DNA of 50,907 nucleotides from Anaerolineaceae bacterium. GTDB taxonomy: Bacteria; Chloroflexota; Anaerolineae; Anaerolineales; Anaerolineaceae. The notes beneath the pieces were generated by a model that worked only from the letters and a program-made list of their open reading frames with translations, was not told where the DNA came from and ran no database searches. The position numbers were made by a program, and so were the translations under genes. The stretch's first letter is position 1. Every line of letters begins with the position of its first letter. Positions 25,496-33,493 of this stretch are shown here, piece after piece. The stretch is from assembly GCA_017417055.1 (NCBI GenBank), contig JAFPZX010000056.1, forward strand, positions 1 to 50,907. Reading direction: 5' to 3'.

Positions 25496-25558
25496 TTGTG
25501 AATGAAGTGTTTTGTCCGGAATCACTCCTCACTCCTAACTCCTCATTCCTAACTTCTT

Positions 25559-26965
25559 ATGTTTTGGGATCATATAATATTAAACGGTACGCTTGTTACA
25601 CCGCAGGAGTGTTACAAGGCGAATATTTATATCAAAGACGGGAAGATCTCTGCCATCACCGACGGGCTGCTGGAAGGCGGGGCAAAGGAAGTCACCGATG
25701 CCGCCGGAAAATATGTGTTTCCGGGCTTTATCGATTCCCATGTTCATTCCCGCGATGGGGTAAAAGGCCGCTGGGATAAGGAAGACTTCTTCCATTCCAC
25801 TATGGCAGGAGCGTGCGGCGGGATCACCACGCTGGTGGAGATGCCCAACACCTATCCGCCGGTTTACAACGTCGAGACCATGAACTCTCTCATCGAAACC
25901 ATCACGCCGAAAGCGCATATCGATTTCGGCGTCTGGGGCATGTGCATGGGGAAGCTCAACAATGGTGAAATCACCAAAATGGCGGCGAACGGGCTGACGG
26001 CTTTCAAATATTTCTGGGGGTATGCGCTTGACCTGAACAGCTATGCCCTGATTTACAATTATAAAGAGGGGATGCAGAACGTCCTGCCCCCGCTGAACGA
26101 TGGCGAGGTGTTCACCATTTTCCGCGAAGTCGCGAAGACCGGACGCCCCATCGGGATCCATGCGGAAAATTTCTGGCTGGTCCGCGAGCTGACGGAAGAG
26201 GTTACCGAAGCGGGAGAACGGGACTATGCTGCTGTACTCAAATCCCGTCCCGCGATCTCCGAGGTCACGACGATTCAGACTGCCATCGCCTTTGCGAAAG
26301 CGACCGGCGCGCGGCTGCATGTGCTGCATCTGGCTGCCGGTGATGGTGTGGAAGTGATTCGCCGGGCAAAACGGGATGGCGTTCAGATCACTGTGGAGAC
26401 TTGCCCGCATTACCTGTTCCTCAGCGATGAGGATTTTGAACGGACCGGTGCGCTGCTCAAAACCTATCCGGTGGTCCGTACCAGGTATGACCAGGAATTG
26501 CTTTGGGAAGGGCTGCGGGATGGTACGATCGACTTTATCGCTACCGATCACGCGCCGCATCTGGCAGAGGAAAAGCAGCGGGACTATTGGGACGCGCTGG
26601 CAGGAATTTCGGGTGTTGAAATCAATGCTGCTTTGATGCTGTCAGCAGTTAATGAGGGCAAAGCTACGCTCAATCAGGCAGCTGCCTGGCTTTCAGAAAA
26701 CAGCGCGAAGGTGTTCGGCTGGTATCCGCAAAAGGGTTCGCTGCGTGTCGGTACGGATGCGGATATCGCTATTGTCGATATGGACGCGGAATATACCTTT
26801 GACCAGAGCACGATGCACTCCCGCACGAAGCTTTCCCCTTATCATGGCCGGAAGATGAAGGGACGCGTTTCCCAGACCATCCTGCGCGGAGTGACGATTG
26901 CCAAAGACGGAGAGATCGTCGGCGACCCGCACGGGCAATGGATTCCTTCGGTCAGTGGTTTGTAG
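25559..26965 (+). CDS. Cyclic amidohydrolase (dihydroorotase/allantoinase/hydantoinase family)
   Basis: A 468-residue metal-dependent amidohydrolase with a split beta-domain and a TIM barrel. Metal ligands are recognisable in GFIDSHVHSRD, the probable carboxylated lysine in TAFKYFWGY, GIHAENF, LHVLHLA and ATDHAPH. TVETCPHYLFL is typical of the allantoinase/dihydroorotase branch. Such enzymes open cyclic ureides such as dihydroorotate, allantoin or hydantoins. Next to pyrB, dihydroorotase is the simplest assignment, but sequence alone does not separate it from allantoinase. The ATG abuts the right array of a cassette and lacks a ribosome-binding site. The stop codon lies inside another word array. 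Confidence 0.82.
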   Translation: MFWDHIILNGTLVTPQECYKANIYIKDGKISAITDGLLEGGAKEVTDAAGKYVFPGFIDSHVHSRDGVKGRWDKEDFFHSTMAGACGGITTLVEMPNTYPPVYNVETMNSLIETITPKAHIDFGVWGMCMGKLNNGEITKMAANGLTAFKYFWGYALDLNSYALIYNYKEGMQNVLPPLNDGEVFTIFREVAKTGRPIGIHAENFWLVRELTEEVTEAGERDYAAVLKSRPAISEVTTIQTAIAFAKATGARLHVLHLAAGDGVEVIRRAKRDGVQITVETCPHYLFLSDEDFERTGALLKTYPVVRTRYDQELLWEGLRDGTIDFIATDHAPHLAEEKQRDYWDALAGISGVEINAALMLSAVNEGKATLNQAAAWLSENSAKVFGWYPQKGSLRVGTDADIAIVDMDAEYTFDQSTMHSRTKLSPYHGRKMKGRVSQTILRGVTIAKDGEIVGDPHGQWIPSVSGL

Positions 26966-27015
26966 TTAGTAGTTAGTAGTTGACAGTGGCCAGTGGTCAG
27001 TGACTGGTGACTGGT
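26963..27015 (+). repeat. Word array containing the amidohydrolase stop codon
   Basis: TGTAGTTAGTAGTTAGTAG supplies the stop codon and is followed by CAGTGGCCAGTGGTCAGTGA and CTGGTGACTGG words. Confidence 0.6.
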
Positions 27016-27044
27016 AATTCGTGAGAGCTTGAAAGAATTATTTC

Positions 27045-27131
27045 GGGAGACACTGATTAATCCGTCTGAGTCAAAAGAACAGGTTGCATTGACTCATTCA
27101 ACGGAAAATAGCTAATAATCAGCGTTTTCTC
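27045..27131 (+). repeat. MITE-like repeat with GAGTCA core
   Basis: GGGAGACACTGATTAAT (27045-27061) and ATAATCAGCGTTTTCTC (27115-27131) are terminal inverted repeats of the same family as 24940-25031. The core is different: GAGTCA (27068) through TGACTC (27090). Confidence 0.65.
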
Positions 27132-27149
27132 AGAAGCTTTCAGGCTCTT

Positions 27150-27380
27150 TATTTTTGTTTAAGAATTCTATTCCTTAAAATTATTTTGAAAAATATATAT
27201 GTTAGGATTAATTTAATGTTCATTATATATTGATACATTATTATTTTCTTTTACTTTATCAACAAGTTTTAAGATTTATAAACACTTTATCAACATGTTT
27301 TCAACATTAAAACTTTTGTTATCCACAGAAAATGACAGCTTATCCACAAAGTTATCCACAGAAAACGTAACTTATCCACA
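27150..27380 (+). other. Candidate replication origin (oriC): AT-rich tract plus DnaA boxes
   Basis: An AT-rich tract (about 27150-27255) is followed by six nonamers in one orientation: TTATCAACA at 27256-27264 and 27287-27295, and TTATCCACA, the consensus DnaA box, at 27319-27327, 27340-27348, 27352-27360 and 27372-27380. A TTTTCAACA variant lies at 27298-27306. The region has no gene. dnaA, dnaN and rpmH are not in the window. The pattern is that of a bacterial oriC, but strand-skew data are needed to confirm it. Confidence 0.7.
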
Positions 27381-27443
27381 AATCCATAACCAGTTCTGCT
27401 ATGGTATGAAACCCGCTCATTTATTTGATGTTATTAACAGAGT

Positions 27444-27755
27444 CTACAAGAACCGCTTGTAATCTGCTTTGCAATAAATAATGGCATAGATTATTACTTT
27501 TTTCTCATTGTGATTTATTTTATAAAACAAATAGTAATTTTTTACAATCAAAAAACGATAGCCGCAGCGGCGGATGCCCAAATCCCTTGGAATAATTCCG
27601 CTTTCCGGAAAGTCCTCAAGTTGTAGTGTTGCTTTATCAATTGCATCCAAAAAACCAAGTGCACTTTGAGTATCGCCTGTCAGGTTTGTAATATACCGAA
27701 GTATCTCAAATAATTGATTTTCTGCGATGTCTGATCGGAAAACTTTATATTTCAT
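27444..27755 (-). CDS. Type II toxin, ParE/RelE family
   Basis: A 103-residue toxin with the ParE/RelE pattern: KYKVFRSDIAENQLFEILRYI at the N-terminus, LEDFPESGIIP in the middle, and RRCGYRFLIVKNYYLFYKI with the closing VIIYAIIYCKADYKRFL strands. It overlaps the upstream antitoxin by four bases (ATGA type), so translation is coupled. The target, gyrase or ribosome-bound mRNA, cannot be read from the sequence. The gene lies next to the candidate origin, transcribed towards it. Confidence 0.88.
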   Translation of the reverse strand: MKYKVFRSDIAENQLFEILRYITNLTGDTQSALGFLDAIDKATLQLEDFPESGIIPRDLGIRRCGYRFLIVKNYYLFYKINHNEKKVIIYAIIYCKADYKRFL

Positions 27756-28042
27756 GCTAAATCACCGGATATCAGTTTTCGACGGAGTTCATTGATTGTG
27801 TCCTCCATAGGGGCGATGTTGCCGCTTCTTACGTCCTGTTCAGCTTCTCCCAACAATTCCAGTAATTCCAGGCGGGATTTCATTTCACGGTATTGCTGAT
27901 ATCCAAGTGATACAGTGTCGCCACGGCCGTTTACCGTAATAATGACAGCGGTCCGGTTTTCTCGGCATTCTCTTGATATTTCAGGGTAATGATTTCTCAA
28001 GTCAGCAGATGGACGAATTTCTTCATTCAGTAATTGTAACAT
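27752..28042 (-). CDS. Type II antitoxin, Phd/YefM family
   Basis: A 96-residue antitoxin with the Phd/YefM DNA-binding N-terminus (EEIRPSADLRNHYPEISREC, then VIITVNGRGDTVSLGYQQY) and a charged C-terminal toxin-binding tail. The ATG at 28042 is preferred because GGAG lies 8 bases upstream; an ATG at 28054 would put that site inside the gene. A TATAAT promoter sits about 30 bases upstream. The family binds operators in its own promoter together with the toxin. The protein is clearly different from the antitoxin at 16336. Confidence 0.88.
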   Translation of the reverse strand: MLQLLNEEIRPSADLRNHYPEISRECRENRTAVIITVNGRGDTVSLGYQQYREMKSRLELLELLGEAEQDVRSGNIAPMEDTINELRRKLISGDLA

Positions 28043-28071
28043 ATTTGACTCCATATCAATAATATATCGTA

Positions 28072-28101
28072 ATTATACTATGTAATTTAGTTTTATGCCA
28101 A
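28072..28101 (-). promoter_or_regulatory. Promoter of toxin-antitoxin pair 2
   Basis: On the minus strand TTGGCA (28096-28101) and TATAAT (28072-28077) are 18 bases apart, directly upstream of the antitoxin gene. Confidence 0.65.
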
Positions 28102-28366
28102 ATGAATAAAAAAATTTTTGAAAATTTGTTATTCTTAAAGAAAATAAACTGGTTTTATGCAGTTGTCAATCGTCATAAACAAAAATCAGTAAGCGTTATT
28201 TTGTGCTCACTTTGGATATAATTTAGAGACTGATAATCGGTAACAAAAAAGAGCAATCTGAAAATTATCGAAGCGGTAAATTATTCGAGGGAGGTGGAAG
28301 CATCCGCGGATCCTGTTTTGACTGTAAATTGCAGCGATTCATAAATGAGGTATGGAGACCTGTTTT

Positions 28367-28408
28367 CAATGACTCAATTTTGAGTCATTGAAAAGGTTGC
28401 ATTGACTC
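28367..28408 (+). repeat. GAGTCA/TGACTC palindromic repeat, copy 4
   Basis: CAATGACTCAA and TTGAGTCATTG form a perfect 11-base stem around TT, and a further TGACTC at 28403-28408 completes a repeat matching 27068-27095. Confidence 0.75.
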
Positions 28409-28444
28409 GGTGCTGACCTGCTGCCAAATTTCTTTTTGTTTTCT

Positions 28445-28481
28445 TAAGCTTTAGTAATCTTAAAGAAAAGCTTATTTTTTT
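28445..28481 (+). terminator. Terminator-like hairpin upstream of argC
   Basis: TAAGCTTT (28445-28452) pairs with AAAGCTTA (28467-28474) and is followed by seven T residues, 58 bases before the argC start. A TATAAT at 28217-28222 could start a leader RNA across the otherwise gene-free stretch 28102-28538. This may be an attenuator or the end of a small RNA. Confidence 0.5.
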
Positions 28482-28538
28482 ATTGCAATTATTTCGTTTA
28501 TCTTTTAGTCAGGCATGGTATGCGGAAGGCGGAAGAAT

Positions 28539-29468
28539 ATGACAAAAGTATTTATTGACGGCAGCGCCGGGACCACCGGACTGCGGATTTATGAACGGCT
28601 GAGCGCCCGGAAGGACCTGGAACTCATTACGCTTTCTGAGGAAAACCGTAAGGATCCCGCGGCACGCAGAGAAGCTATCCACGCGGCGGATGCGGTGTTC
28701 CTCTGCCTGCCGGATGCGGCCGCGGTGGAAGCGGTTGAGCTGGCTGAAGGTTCGGACACAGTCATTATTGATACATCCACTGCGCACCGGACGGCTCCGG
28801 GCTGGGTCTACGGATTCCCGGAACTGAAGGGGTATCGGGAGGCAATCAAAAACGCCAAACGAATCGCCAATCCGGGCTGTCATGCCAGCGGATTTATCGC
28901 ACTGGTCAAACCGCTGGTGGACGAGGGCTTGCTTTCTGCGGATGCGGCACTGAGCTGTTTTTCGCTCACCGGTTACTCCGGCGGCGGAAAAAAGATGATC
29001 GCGGAATATGAAGCTCCTGACAGGGATCCGCTGCTCAAAGGTCCGCGGCAGTATGGTTTGAGTCAGCAACATAAGCATCTTAAAGAAATGTCTTATATCT
29101 GCGGACTGCATACTTCCCCGATCTTCAGCCCAATCGTTGCAGACTATTACGCGGGAATGGAAGTGAGTGTTCCGCTATTCTTAAAGGATCTCAAAGGAAA
29201 TCTTAAAGAAATCCAGGATGCTTATAAAGCCTATTATCCGGGACCGCTGGTACATTTTGATAATGCAGCGGACGAGGCTGGATTCCTTTCCGCTTCCGCG
29301 TTTGCGGGCCGGGATGACATGCAGATCATCGTGACCGGCAATGAAGACCGCGCTATTGTGACAGCCCGCTTTGATAATCTCGGCAAAGGCGCATCCGGTG
29401 CGGCCATCCAGAACCTGAACCTGGTGCTGGGTTTTGATGAAACAGAATCATTGGTACTTGGTGAGTAA
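28539..29468 (+). CDS. argC: N-acetyl-gamma-glutamyl-phosphate reductase
   Basis: A 309-residue enzyme of the short (type 2) ArgC form that reduces N-acetylglutamyl phosphate to the semialdehyde in arginine synthesis. It has an N-terminal nucleotide-binding VFIDGSAGTTG, the catalytic Cys114 in NPGCHASGF, and the histidine-containing LTGYSGGGKKMI and SYICGLHTSP segments. The ATG at 28539 follows a GGCGGAAGA site; the open frame begins 8 codons earlier without support. It is the first gene of argC-argJ-argB-argD. A hairpin with a T run lies just upstream. Confidence 0.93.
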   Translation: MTKVFIDGSAGTTGLRIYERLSARKDLELITLSEENRKDPAARREAIHAADAVFLCLPDAAAVEAVELAEGSDTVIIDTSTAHRTAPGWVYGFPELKGYREAIKNAKRIANPGCHASGFIALVKPLVDEGLLSADAALSCFSLTGYSGGGKKMIAEYEAPDRDPLLKGPRQYGLSQQHKHLKEMSYICGLHTSPIFSPIVADYYAGMEVSVPLFLKDLKGNLKEIQDAYKAYYPGPLVHFDNAADEAGFLSASAFAGRDDMQIIVTGNEDRAIVTARFDNLGKGASGAAIQNLNLVLGFDETESLVLGE

Positions 29469-29478
29469 GAGGGGACAG

Positions 29479-30693
29479 ATGAAAATGATAGAGGGCGGCG
29501 TTTGTGCCGCGCAAGGTTTTAAAGCCAACGGGATCCGCTGTGGGATCAGGAAGAACCATACGGACAAGGATCTGGCGCTGGTAGTCAGCGAGGTCCCCTG
29601 CACCGCGGCGGCGGTTTATACCACCAATCTGGTGAAGGGTGCGCCAATCGCTGTGACAAAGGAAAATATCGCGGATGGAAAAGCCCAGGCAATCATTGTC
29701 AATTCCGGGAACGCCAACACCTGCAACGCGGACGGTCCGAAAATCGCTCGGGAAATGTGCGCTCTGACGGCTGATGTTCTGGGGCTGAATCCGAAAGATA
29801 TCGTTATCGGCTCCACCGGCGTTATCGGACAGCCGCTGGACATTACCCCGATCAAAAACGGCATGGCTGAACTGGCAGCCGGACTGCGCAGGGATGGAAA
29901 CGGCGATGCTGTGGAAGCGATCATGACGACCGACACGCGGAAAAAGGAAGCGGCAGTGGAATTCGAACTGGATGGACGAACCTGCCGCATTGGCGGTATG
30001 GCCAAGGGCAGCGGGATGATCCATCCCAACATGGCGACAACATTGATTTTTATCACCACTGATGCTGCGGTTTCCGCGGAAATGCTGCAGAAAGCGCTGA
30101 GCGCTGATGTGCAGACCTCTTTCAATATGCTTTCGATCGACGGCGACACCTCCACCAACGACACGCTGGCGATCCTTGCCAACGGTCTGGCGGGAAATCC
30201 GGAGATCAATGCCGAAGGGGATGATTACGACCTGTTTACGCAGGCGCTGCATGCAGTCACTTCCGATCTGTGCCGCAAGATGGCTGCCGATGGTGAAGGG
30301 GCGACGAAGATGCTGGAATGCCGGGTCTGCGGAGCACCGGATGAAAACGCAGCGAAAACCGTCGCGAAAAGCGTCATCTGCTCTTCCCTTTTGAAGGCTG
30401 CCATGTTCGGTGCAGATGCCAACTGGGGCCGGGTGTTGTGCGCGATCGGTTATGCCGGAGTTCCGCTGGATGTGGACAAAATCGAAGTGCGCTTTGAGTC
30501 CGCCAAGGGTGATATCCTCGTTTGTGAAAACGGCGCCGGTGTGGCGTTCTCGGAAGAAAAGGCGAAAGAGATCCTGCTGGAGAGTGAAATTTACATCCTG
30601 ATCGATCTGCATCAGGGAACTGAGAGCGCCACCGCGTGGGGCTGCGACCTGACCTATGATTATGTGAAGATCAACGGAGACTACCGGACATAA
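29479..30693 (+). CDS. argJ: Glutamate N-acetyltransferase (ArgJ)
   Basis: A 404-residue ornithine acetyltransferase that moves acetyl from N-acetylornithine to glutamate, making the cyclic arginine route. The precursor is cleaved itself at the conserved Ala-Thr bond in HPNMATTL; Thr187 would become the nucleophile. Other family segments are IIVNSGNANTCNADG, STGVIGQPLDI and MFGADANWGRVLCAIGYAG. The ATG at 29479 lies 10 bases after the argC stop with GAGGGG upstream. Whether it also uses acetyl-CoA (bifunctional form) cannot be told. A G-rich word array begins after the stop codon. Confidence 0.95.
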   Translation: MKMIEGGVCAAQGFKANGIRCGIRKNHTDKDLALVVSEVPCTAAAVYTTNLVKGAPIAVTKENIADGKAQAIIVNSGNANTCNADGPKIAREMCALTADVLGLNPKDIVIGSTGVIGQPLDITPIKNGMAELAAGLRRDGNGDAVEAIMTTDTRKKEAAVEFELDGRTCRIGGMAKGSGMIHPNMATTLIFITTDAAVSAEMLQKALSADVQTSFNMLSIDGDTSTNDTLAILANGLAGNPEINAEGDDYDLFTQALHAVTSDLCRKMAADGEGATKMLECRVCGAPDENAAKTVAKSVICSSLLKAAMFGADANWGRVLCAIGYAGVPLDVDKIEVRFESAKGDILVCENGAGVAFSEEKAKEILLESEIYILIDLHQGTESATAWGCDLTYDYVKINGDYRT

Positions 30694-30695
30694 AA

Positions 30696-30730
30696 AAGGG
30701 ACTGGGATTTGGGGACCGGGGGCTGGCAAT
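30696..30730 (+). repeat. Post-stop word array (G-rich class)
   Basis: AAAAGGGACTGGGATTTGG and GGACCGGGGGCTGGCAATG follow the argJ stop, resembling the array after the lyxose isomerase gene at 1462. Confidence 0.5.
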
Positions 30731-30806
30731 GTGTTTCTGCGAAGCTTCCGGTTCGGTGTTATGCGTTGAGATTCGTTTTAAAACATTAATTGGAAAAAAA
30801 TAAGTT

Positions 30807-31679
30807 ATGAACAATAATTTTACGAATGCGGAGCGGGCGGAAGTTTTGGTGCAGGCTATGCCTTACATCCGCCGTTATTACAAAAAAATTGTCGTGATCA
30901 AATATGGCGGCAACGCGATGATCAATGAGGAATTGAAGCATCAGGTCATGGAAGATATCGTCCTGCTTTCCCTCATCGGGATCCGTGTGGTTCTGGTGCA
31001 TGGCGGCGGACCGGAGATCAGCGACCTGATGAAACGCCTCGGGAAAGAAGCTGTCTTTATCGACGGACTGCGCGTGACTGACCGGGAAACGGTTGACATT
31101 GCACAAATGGTGCTGGCGGGAAAGATCAACAAAACGCTGGTGAACCTGCTGGACCATTATGGCGGGAATGCCATCGGTCTTTCCGGTATTGACGGACATA
31201 TGATCCAGGCGGAGTTCAAGGATGAACGGCTCGGGTATGTCGGGAATGTGACCTGCATCAATGCCGAACCGATCCTGGATATGCTGGATAACGGCTATAT
31301 CCCGGTGATCGCCACGCTTGGCTGCGACGACGATGGGAATACCTATAACATCAATGGGGACACCGCGGCTGCTTATATCGCCGGCGCCTTGCAGGCGGAA
31401 CGTCTGCTGATGATGACGGACGTCCCCGGTGTGCTGCGGGACAAAGACGATATTTCCACGTTGATCCCAGAAATGACTGTTCAGGAAGCCAGACAATTGC
31501 GGGAACAGGGCATTATCGCCGGCGGGATGATCCCGAAGGTGGAATGTTGCGTGGAAGCGATCAATTCCGGCGTAAAAAATGTTGTAATTATGGATGGCCG
31601 CATTCCTCATTCCATCCTGATGGAGCTCCTGACGGAAGAAGGTGCGGGAACGATGGTCAAAGGAAATCAGGAAGAGTGA
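30807..31679 (+). CDS. argB: Acetylglutamate kinase
   Basis: A 290-residue amino-acid kinase that phosphorylates N-acetylglutamate. Motifs are VVIKYGGNAM at the N-terminus, VLVHGGGPEISDLMKRL, a substrate site around VNLLDHYGGNAIGLSGIDG, and NINGDTAAAYIAGAL near the ATP site. The C-terminal IIAGGMIPKVECC and an N-terminal extension (YIRRYYKKI) resemble the arginine-inhibited hexameric type, suggesting feedback control; this is an inference from family knowledge. It sits 113 bases after argJ and 10 bases before argD. Confidence 0.95.
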   Translation: MNNNFTNAERAEVLVQAMPYIRRYYKKIVVIKYGGNAMINEELKHQVMEDIVLLSLIGIRVVLVHGGGPEISDLMKRLGKEAVFIDGLRVTDRETVDIAQMVLAGKINKTLVNLLDHYGGNAIGLSGIDGHMIQAEFKDERLGYVGNVTCINAEPILDMLDNGYIPVIATLGCDDDGNTYNINGDTAAAYIAGALQAERLLMMTDVPGVLRDKDDISTLIPEMTVQEARQLREQGIIAGGMIPKVECCVEAINSGVKNVVIMDGRIPHSILMELLTEEGAGTMVKGNQEE

Positions 31680-31689
31680 CGGGTACAAA

Positions 31690-32865
31690 ATGAGTGAACT
31701 GAAAAACATCGATAAAACATATGTTGCCAATACTTACGGGCGTTTTCCGGTGGAAATTGTCTCCGGAAAAGGATCCGTTCTGGTGGATAATGACGGAAAG
31801 AAATACATTGATCTGGGGTCCGGTATCGCGGTGAATGTGTTCGGTGCGGGAGATGAGGAATGGAAAAATGCTGTCAAGGCGCAGTTGGATAAAATCCCTC
31901 ACACTTCCAACCTGTATTACACCGAACCCTGCGCGCTGCTGGCCAAAATGCTCTGCGAGCGGACCGGGATGAAAAAGGTCTTTTTCGGGAATTCCGGCGC
32001 GGAAGCCAATGAATGTTCCATCAAGGTGGCCCGCAAATATTCCGCGGAAAAGAAAGGTGCGGACTGCTTTACGATCGTCACACTGATCAACAGCTTCCAT
32101 GGCAGAACCTTAACAACTTTAGCTGCAACCGGACAGGATCATTACCATGAGCTTTTCCAGCCGCTTACGCCCGGATTTGTCCATGCCCCTGCCAATGATT
32201 TTGAAAACTTAAAGAAACTTGCGATTGAAAACAATGCCGCGGGCATCATGATGGAAATCGTCCAGGGTGAGGGCGGCGTTCTGCCGCTCACGGAAGACTT
32301 CGTCAAACAGACGGCTGATTTCGCTAAAGAGAACGACATCCCGCTGATCATCGACGAGGTCCAGACTGGAAACGGCCGCTGCGGACAGCTGTATGCCTAT
32401 ATGAATTACGGCATTGAACCGGATATCGTTTCCACTGCAAAGGGTATTGGCGGCGGGCTGCCGCTGGGTGCCTGTCTGATGGGAGAAAAGGTCCAGGATG
32501 TGCTCCATGCCGGGGACCATGGTTCAACTTTCGGTGGCAATCCGGTCGCCTGCGCGGGCGGACTTTCCATCCTGAGCCGTATTGATGAAGATCTGCTTGC
32601 TGATGTCCGCAAAAAGAGCGCGTATATTTTCGACGCTTTCCGTGGTGCGGATGGCGTGGAATCCATCAGCGGGATGGGGCTGATGATCGGTATCAAGCCA
32701 GTCGGTCCGGCTGCGAAGATCGTCAGCGCGGCGATTGAAAAGGGCGTTCTTGCCCTGACGGCCAAAGACCGGATCCGTCTGCTGCCCGCACTGAACATCC
32801 CGATGGATCTGCTTGAAGAAGCTGTCGCTATTCTCAAACAGCTCTGCGCGGAAATCAAAGAATAA
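31690..32865 (+). CDS. argD: Acetylornithine aminotransferase
   Basis: A 391-residue class III aminotransferase converting N-acetylglutamate semialdehyde to N-acetylornithine. FFGNSGAEANECSIK binds the cofactor phosphate, IDEVQTGNGRCG holds the ring-contacting Asp, and STAKGIGGGLPLG contains Schiff-base Lys251; HGSTFGGNPVACAGG follows. The ATG at 31690 is preferred because the family starts close to IDKTYVANTYGRFP; the longer frame overlaps argB. It completes argCJBD. argF, argG and argH are not in the window. Confidence 0.95.
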   Translation: MSELKNIDKTYVANTYGRFPVEIVSGKGSVLVDNDGKKYIDLGSGIAVNVFGAGDEEWKNAVKAQLDKIPHTSNLYYTEPCALLAKMLCERTGMKKVFFGNSGAEANECSIKVARKYSAEKKGADCFTIVTLINSFHGRTLTTLAATGQDHYHELFQPLTPGFVHAPANDFENLKKLAIENNAAGIMMEIVQGEGGVLPLTEDFVKQTADFAKENDIPLIIDEVQTGNGRCGQLYAYMNYGIEPDIVSTAKGIGGGLPLGACLMGEKVQDVLHAGDHGSTFGGNPVACAGGLSILSRIDEDLLADVRKKSAYIFDAFRGADGVESISGMGLMIGIKPVGPAAKIVSAAIEKGVLALTAKDRIRLLPALNIPMDLLEEAVAILKQLCAEIKE

Positions 32866-32874
32866 ATATCAACG

Positions 32875-32903
32875 GGGACTGTCCTTTTATGGGACTGTCC
32901 CCA
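32875..32903 (+). repeat. GGGGACTGTCC hairpin, copy 2
   Basis: GGGGACTGTCC and GGGACTGTCCCC pair around TTTTAT with one T-T mismatch, right after argD. Confidence 0.7.
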
Positions 32904-32940
32904 ATCCATATCTGCAATAAACGAGGATTGTCTCAAGTTA

Positions 32941-33011
32941 TATGGGACAGTAAGTACCTGCTGCAAGCGTCCTAAGACCGGGAGACTTGCAGCAGGTTCT
33001 TCTGTCCCATA
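32941..33011. repeat. Two-tier stem-loop with TATGGGACAG ends
   Basis: TATGGGACAG (32941-32950) pairs with CTGTCCCATA (33002-33011), and inside it CCTGCTGCAAG (32957-32967) pairs with CTTGCAGCAGG (32986-32996). It lies between convergent genes and may stop transcription on both sides, though it lacks a T run. Confidence 0.75.
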
Positions 33012-33076
33012 AAAATCACATTTGCGGCTGTAATTTCTTTAAGATTCCTTGTGGTTACAGTGCGGTGTTTATACTA

Positions 33077-33301
33077 TCAGGCAAACGCGGGAACAGACTC
33101 TTGGGTCTCCTCTTTTTTGATGATTTGTTGAGCTCGTTTGTAATCCTCGATTGTTTTATCTAAAAACGTGCAGGCCTCAGCTGTTGTCACGTTGAAGCGT
33201 TTCGCTAATTTATCCACGTTTTCAATAAACTTTACCGCATCTTTGTATTTAGCGTATTCTTCCGCGTATTCAGTCATCATTTGTTCCATTATACTGCTCA
33301 T
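33077..33301 (-). CDS. Small hypothetical protein (possible Rpn C-terminal remnant)
   Basis: A 74-residue protein with a good GGGAG ribosome-binding site 7 bases before its ATG. It is predicted to be helical and highly charged (MEQMMTEYAEEYAKYKDAV, then KLAKRFNVTTAEACTFLDKT). The arrangement of a coiled acidic helix followed by a VTTAEA helix recalls the tail of Rpn-family nuclease/transposase proteins, a remnant of which lies at 19240. The similarity is weak, and the gene may equally be an independent small protein. It is isolated between palindromic repeats and an antitoxin-like gene on the opposite strand. Confidence 0.6.
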   Translation of the reverse strand: MSSIMEQMMTEYAEEYAKYKDAVKFIENVDKLAKRFNVTTAEACTFLDKTIEDYKRAQQIIKKEETQESVPAFA

Positions 33302-33493
33302 GGCTTTGCTCCCTTCTTCCGTATGCTTATAATATTGTATTTGTTAATATTAAATGTTTCACTATCAATATACATTGTATTACAATTAAAAACATAATGA
33401 TTCAAAGCTTCACAGCACAGCGGGCAACAGCCGATGTTAGCTATGAGGCGCAATGCTTTGTTCAGGGACAGTACGAGAAAGGATGGTGAACAT

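Larger units (their letters stand above)
24841..25557 (+). mobile_element. Candidate four-helix-bundle cassette 2 with inverted word arrays
   Basis: The left array (24841-24871, words GAGGAGTTAGGAGTTAGGAG) and right array (25523-25557, the reverse complement words) flank one gene. Positions 24851-24871 and 25523-25543 are a perfect 21-base inverted repeat. The left array starts 5 bases after the pyrB stop. The right array ends 1 base before the ATG of the amidohydrolase and leaves that gene without a ribosome-binding site. A separate MITE-like repeat (24940-25031) lies between the left array and the gene, which suggests a later nested insertion. Mobility is inferred. Confidence 0.6.

Noticed and set aside
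28298-28320. T-box-like string (GGAGGTGGAAGCATCCGCGG) before argC
   Set aside because: It resembles the T-box core only loosely (an insertion splits it), lacks the specifier stem, and does not overlap the T-tailed hairpin as an antiterminator should.
29353-30729. 458-codon minus-strand frame opposite argJ
   Set aside because: Shadow of argJ; no recognisable domain and no start signal.
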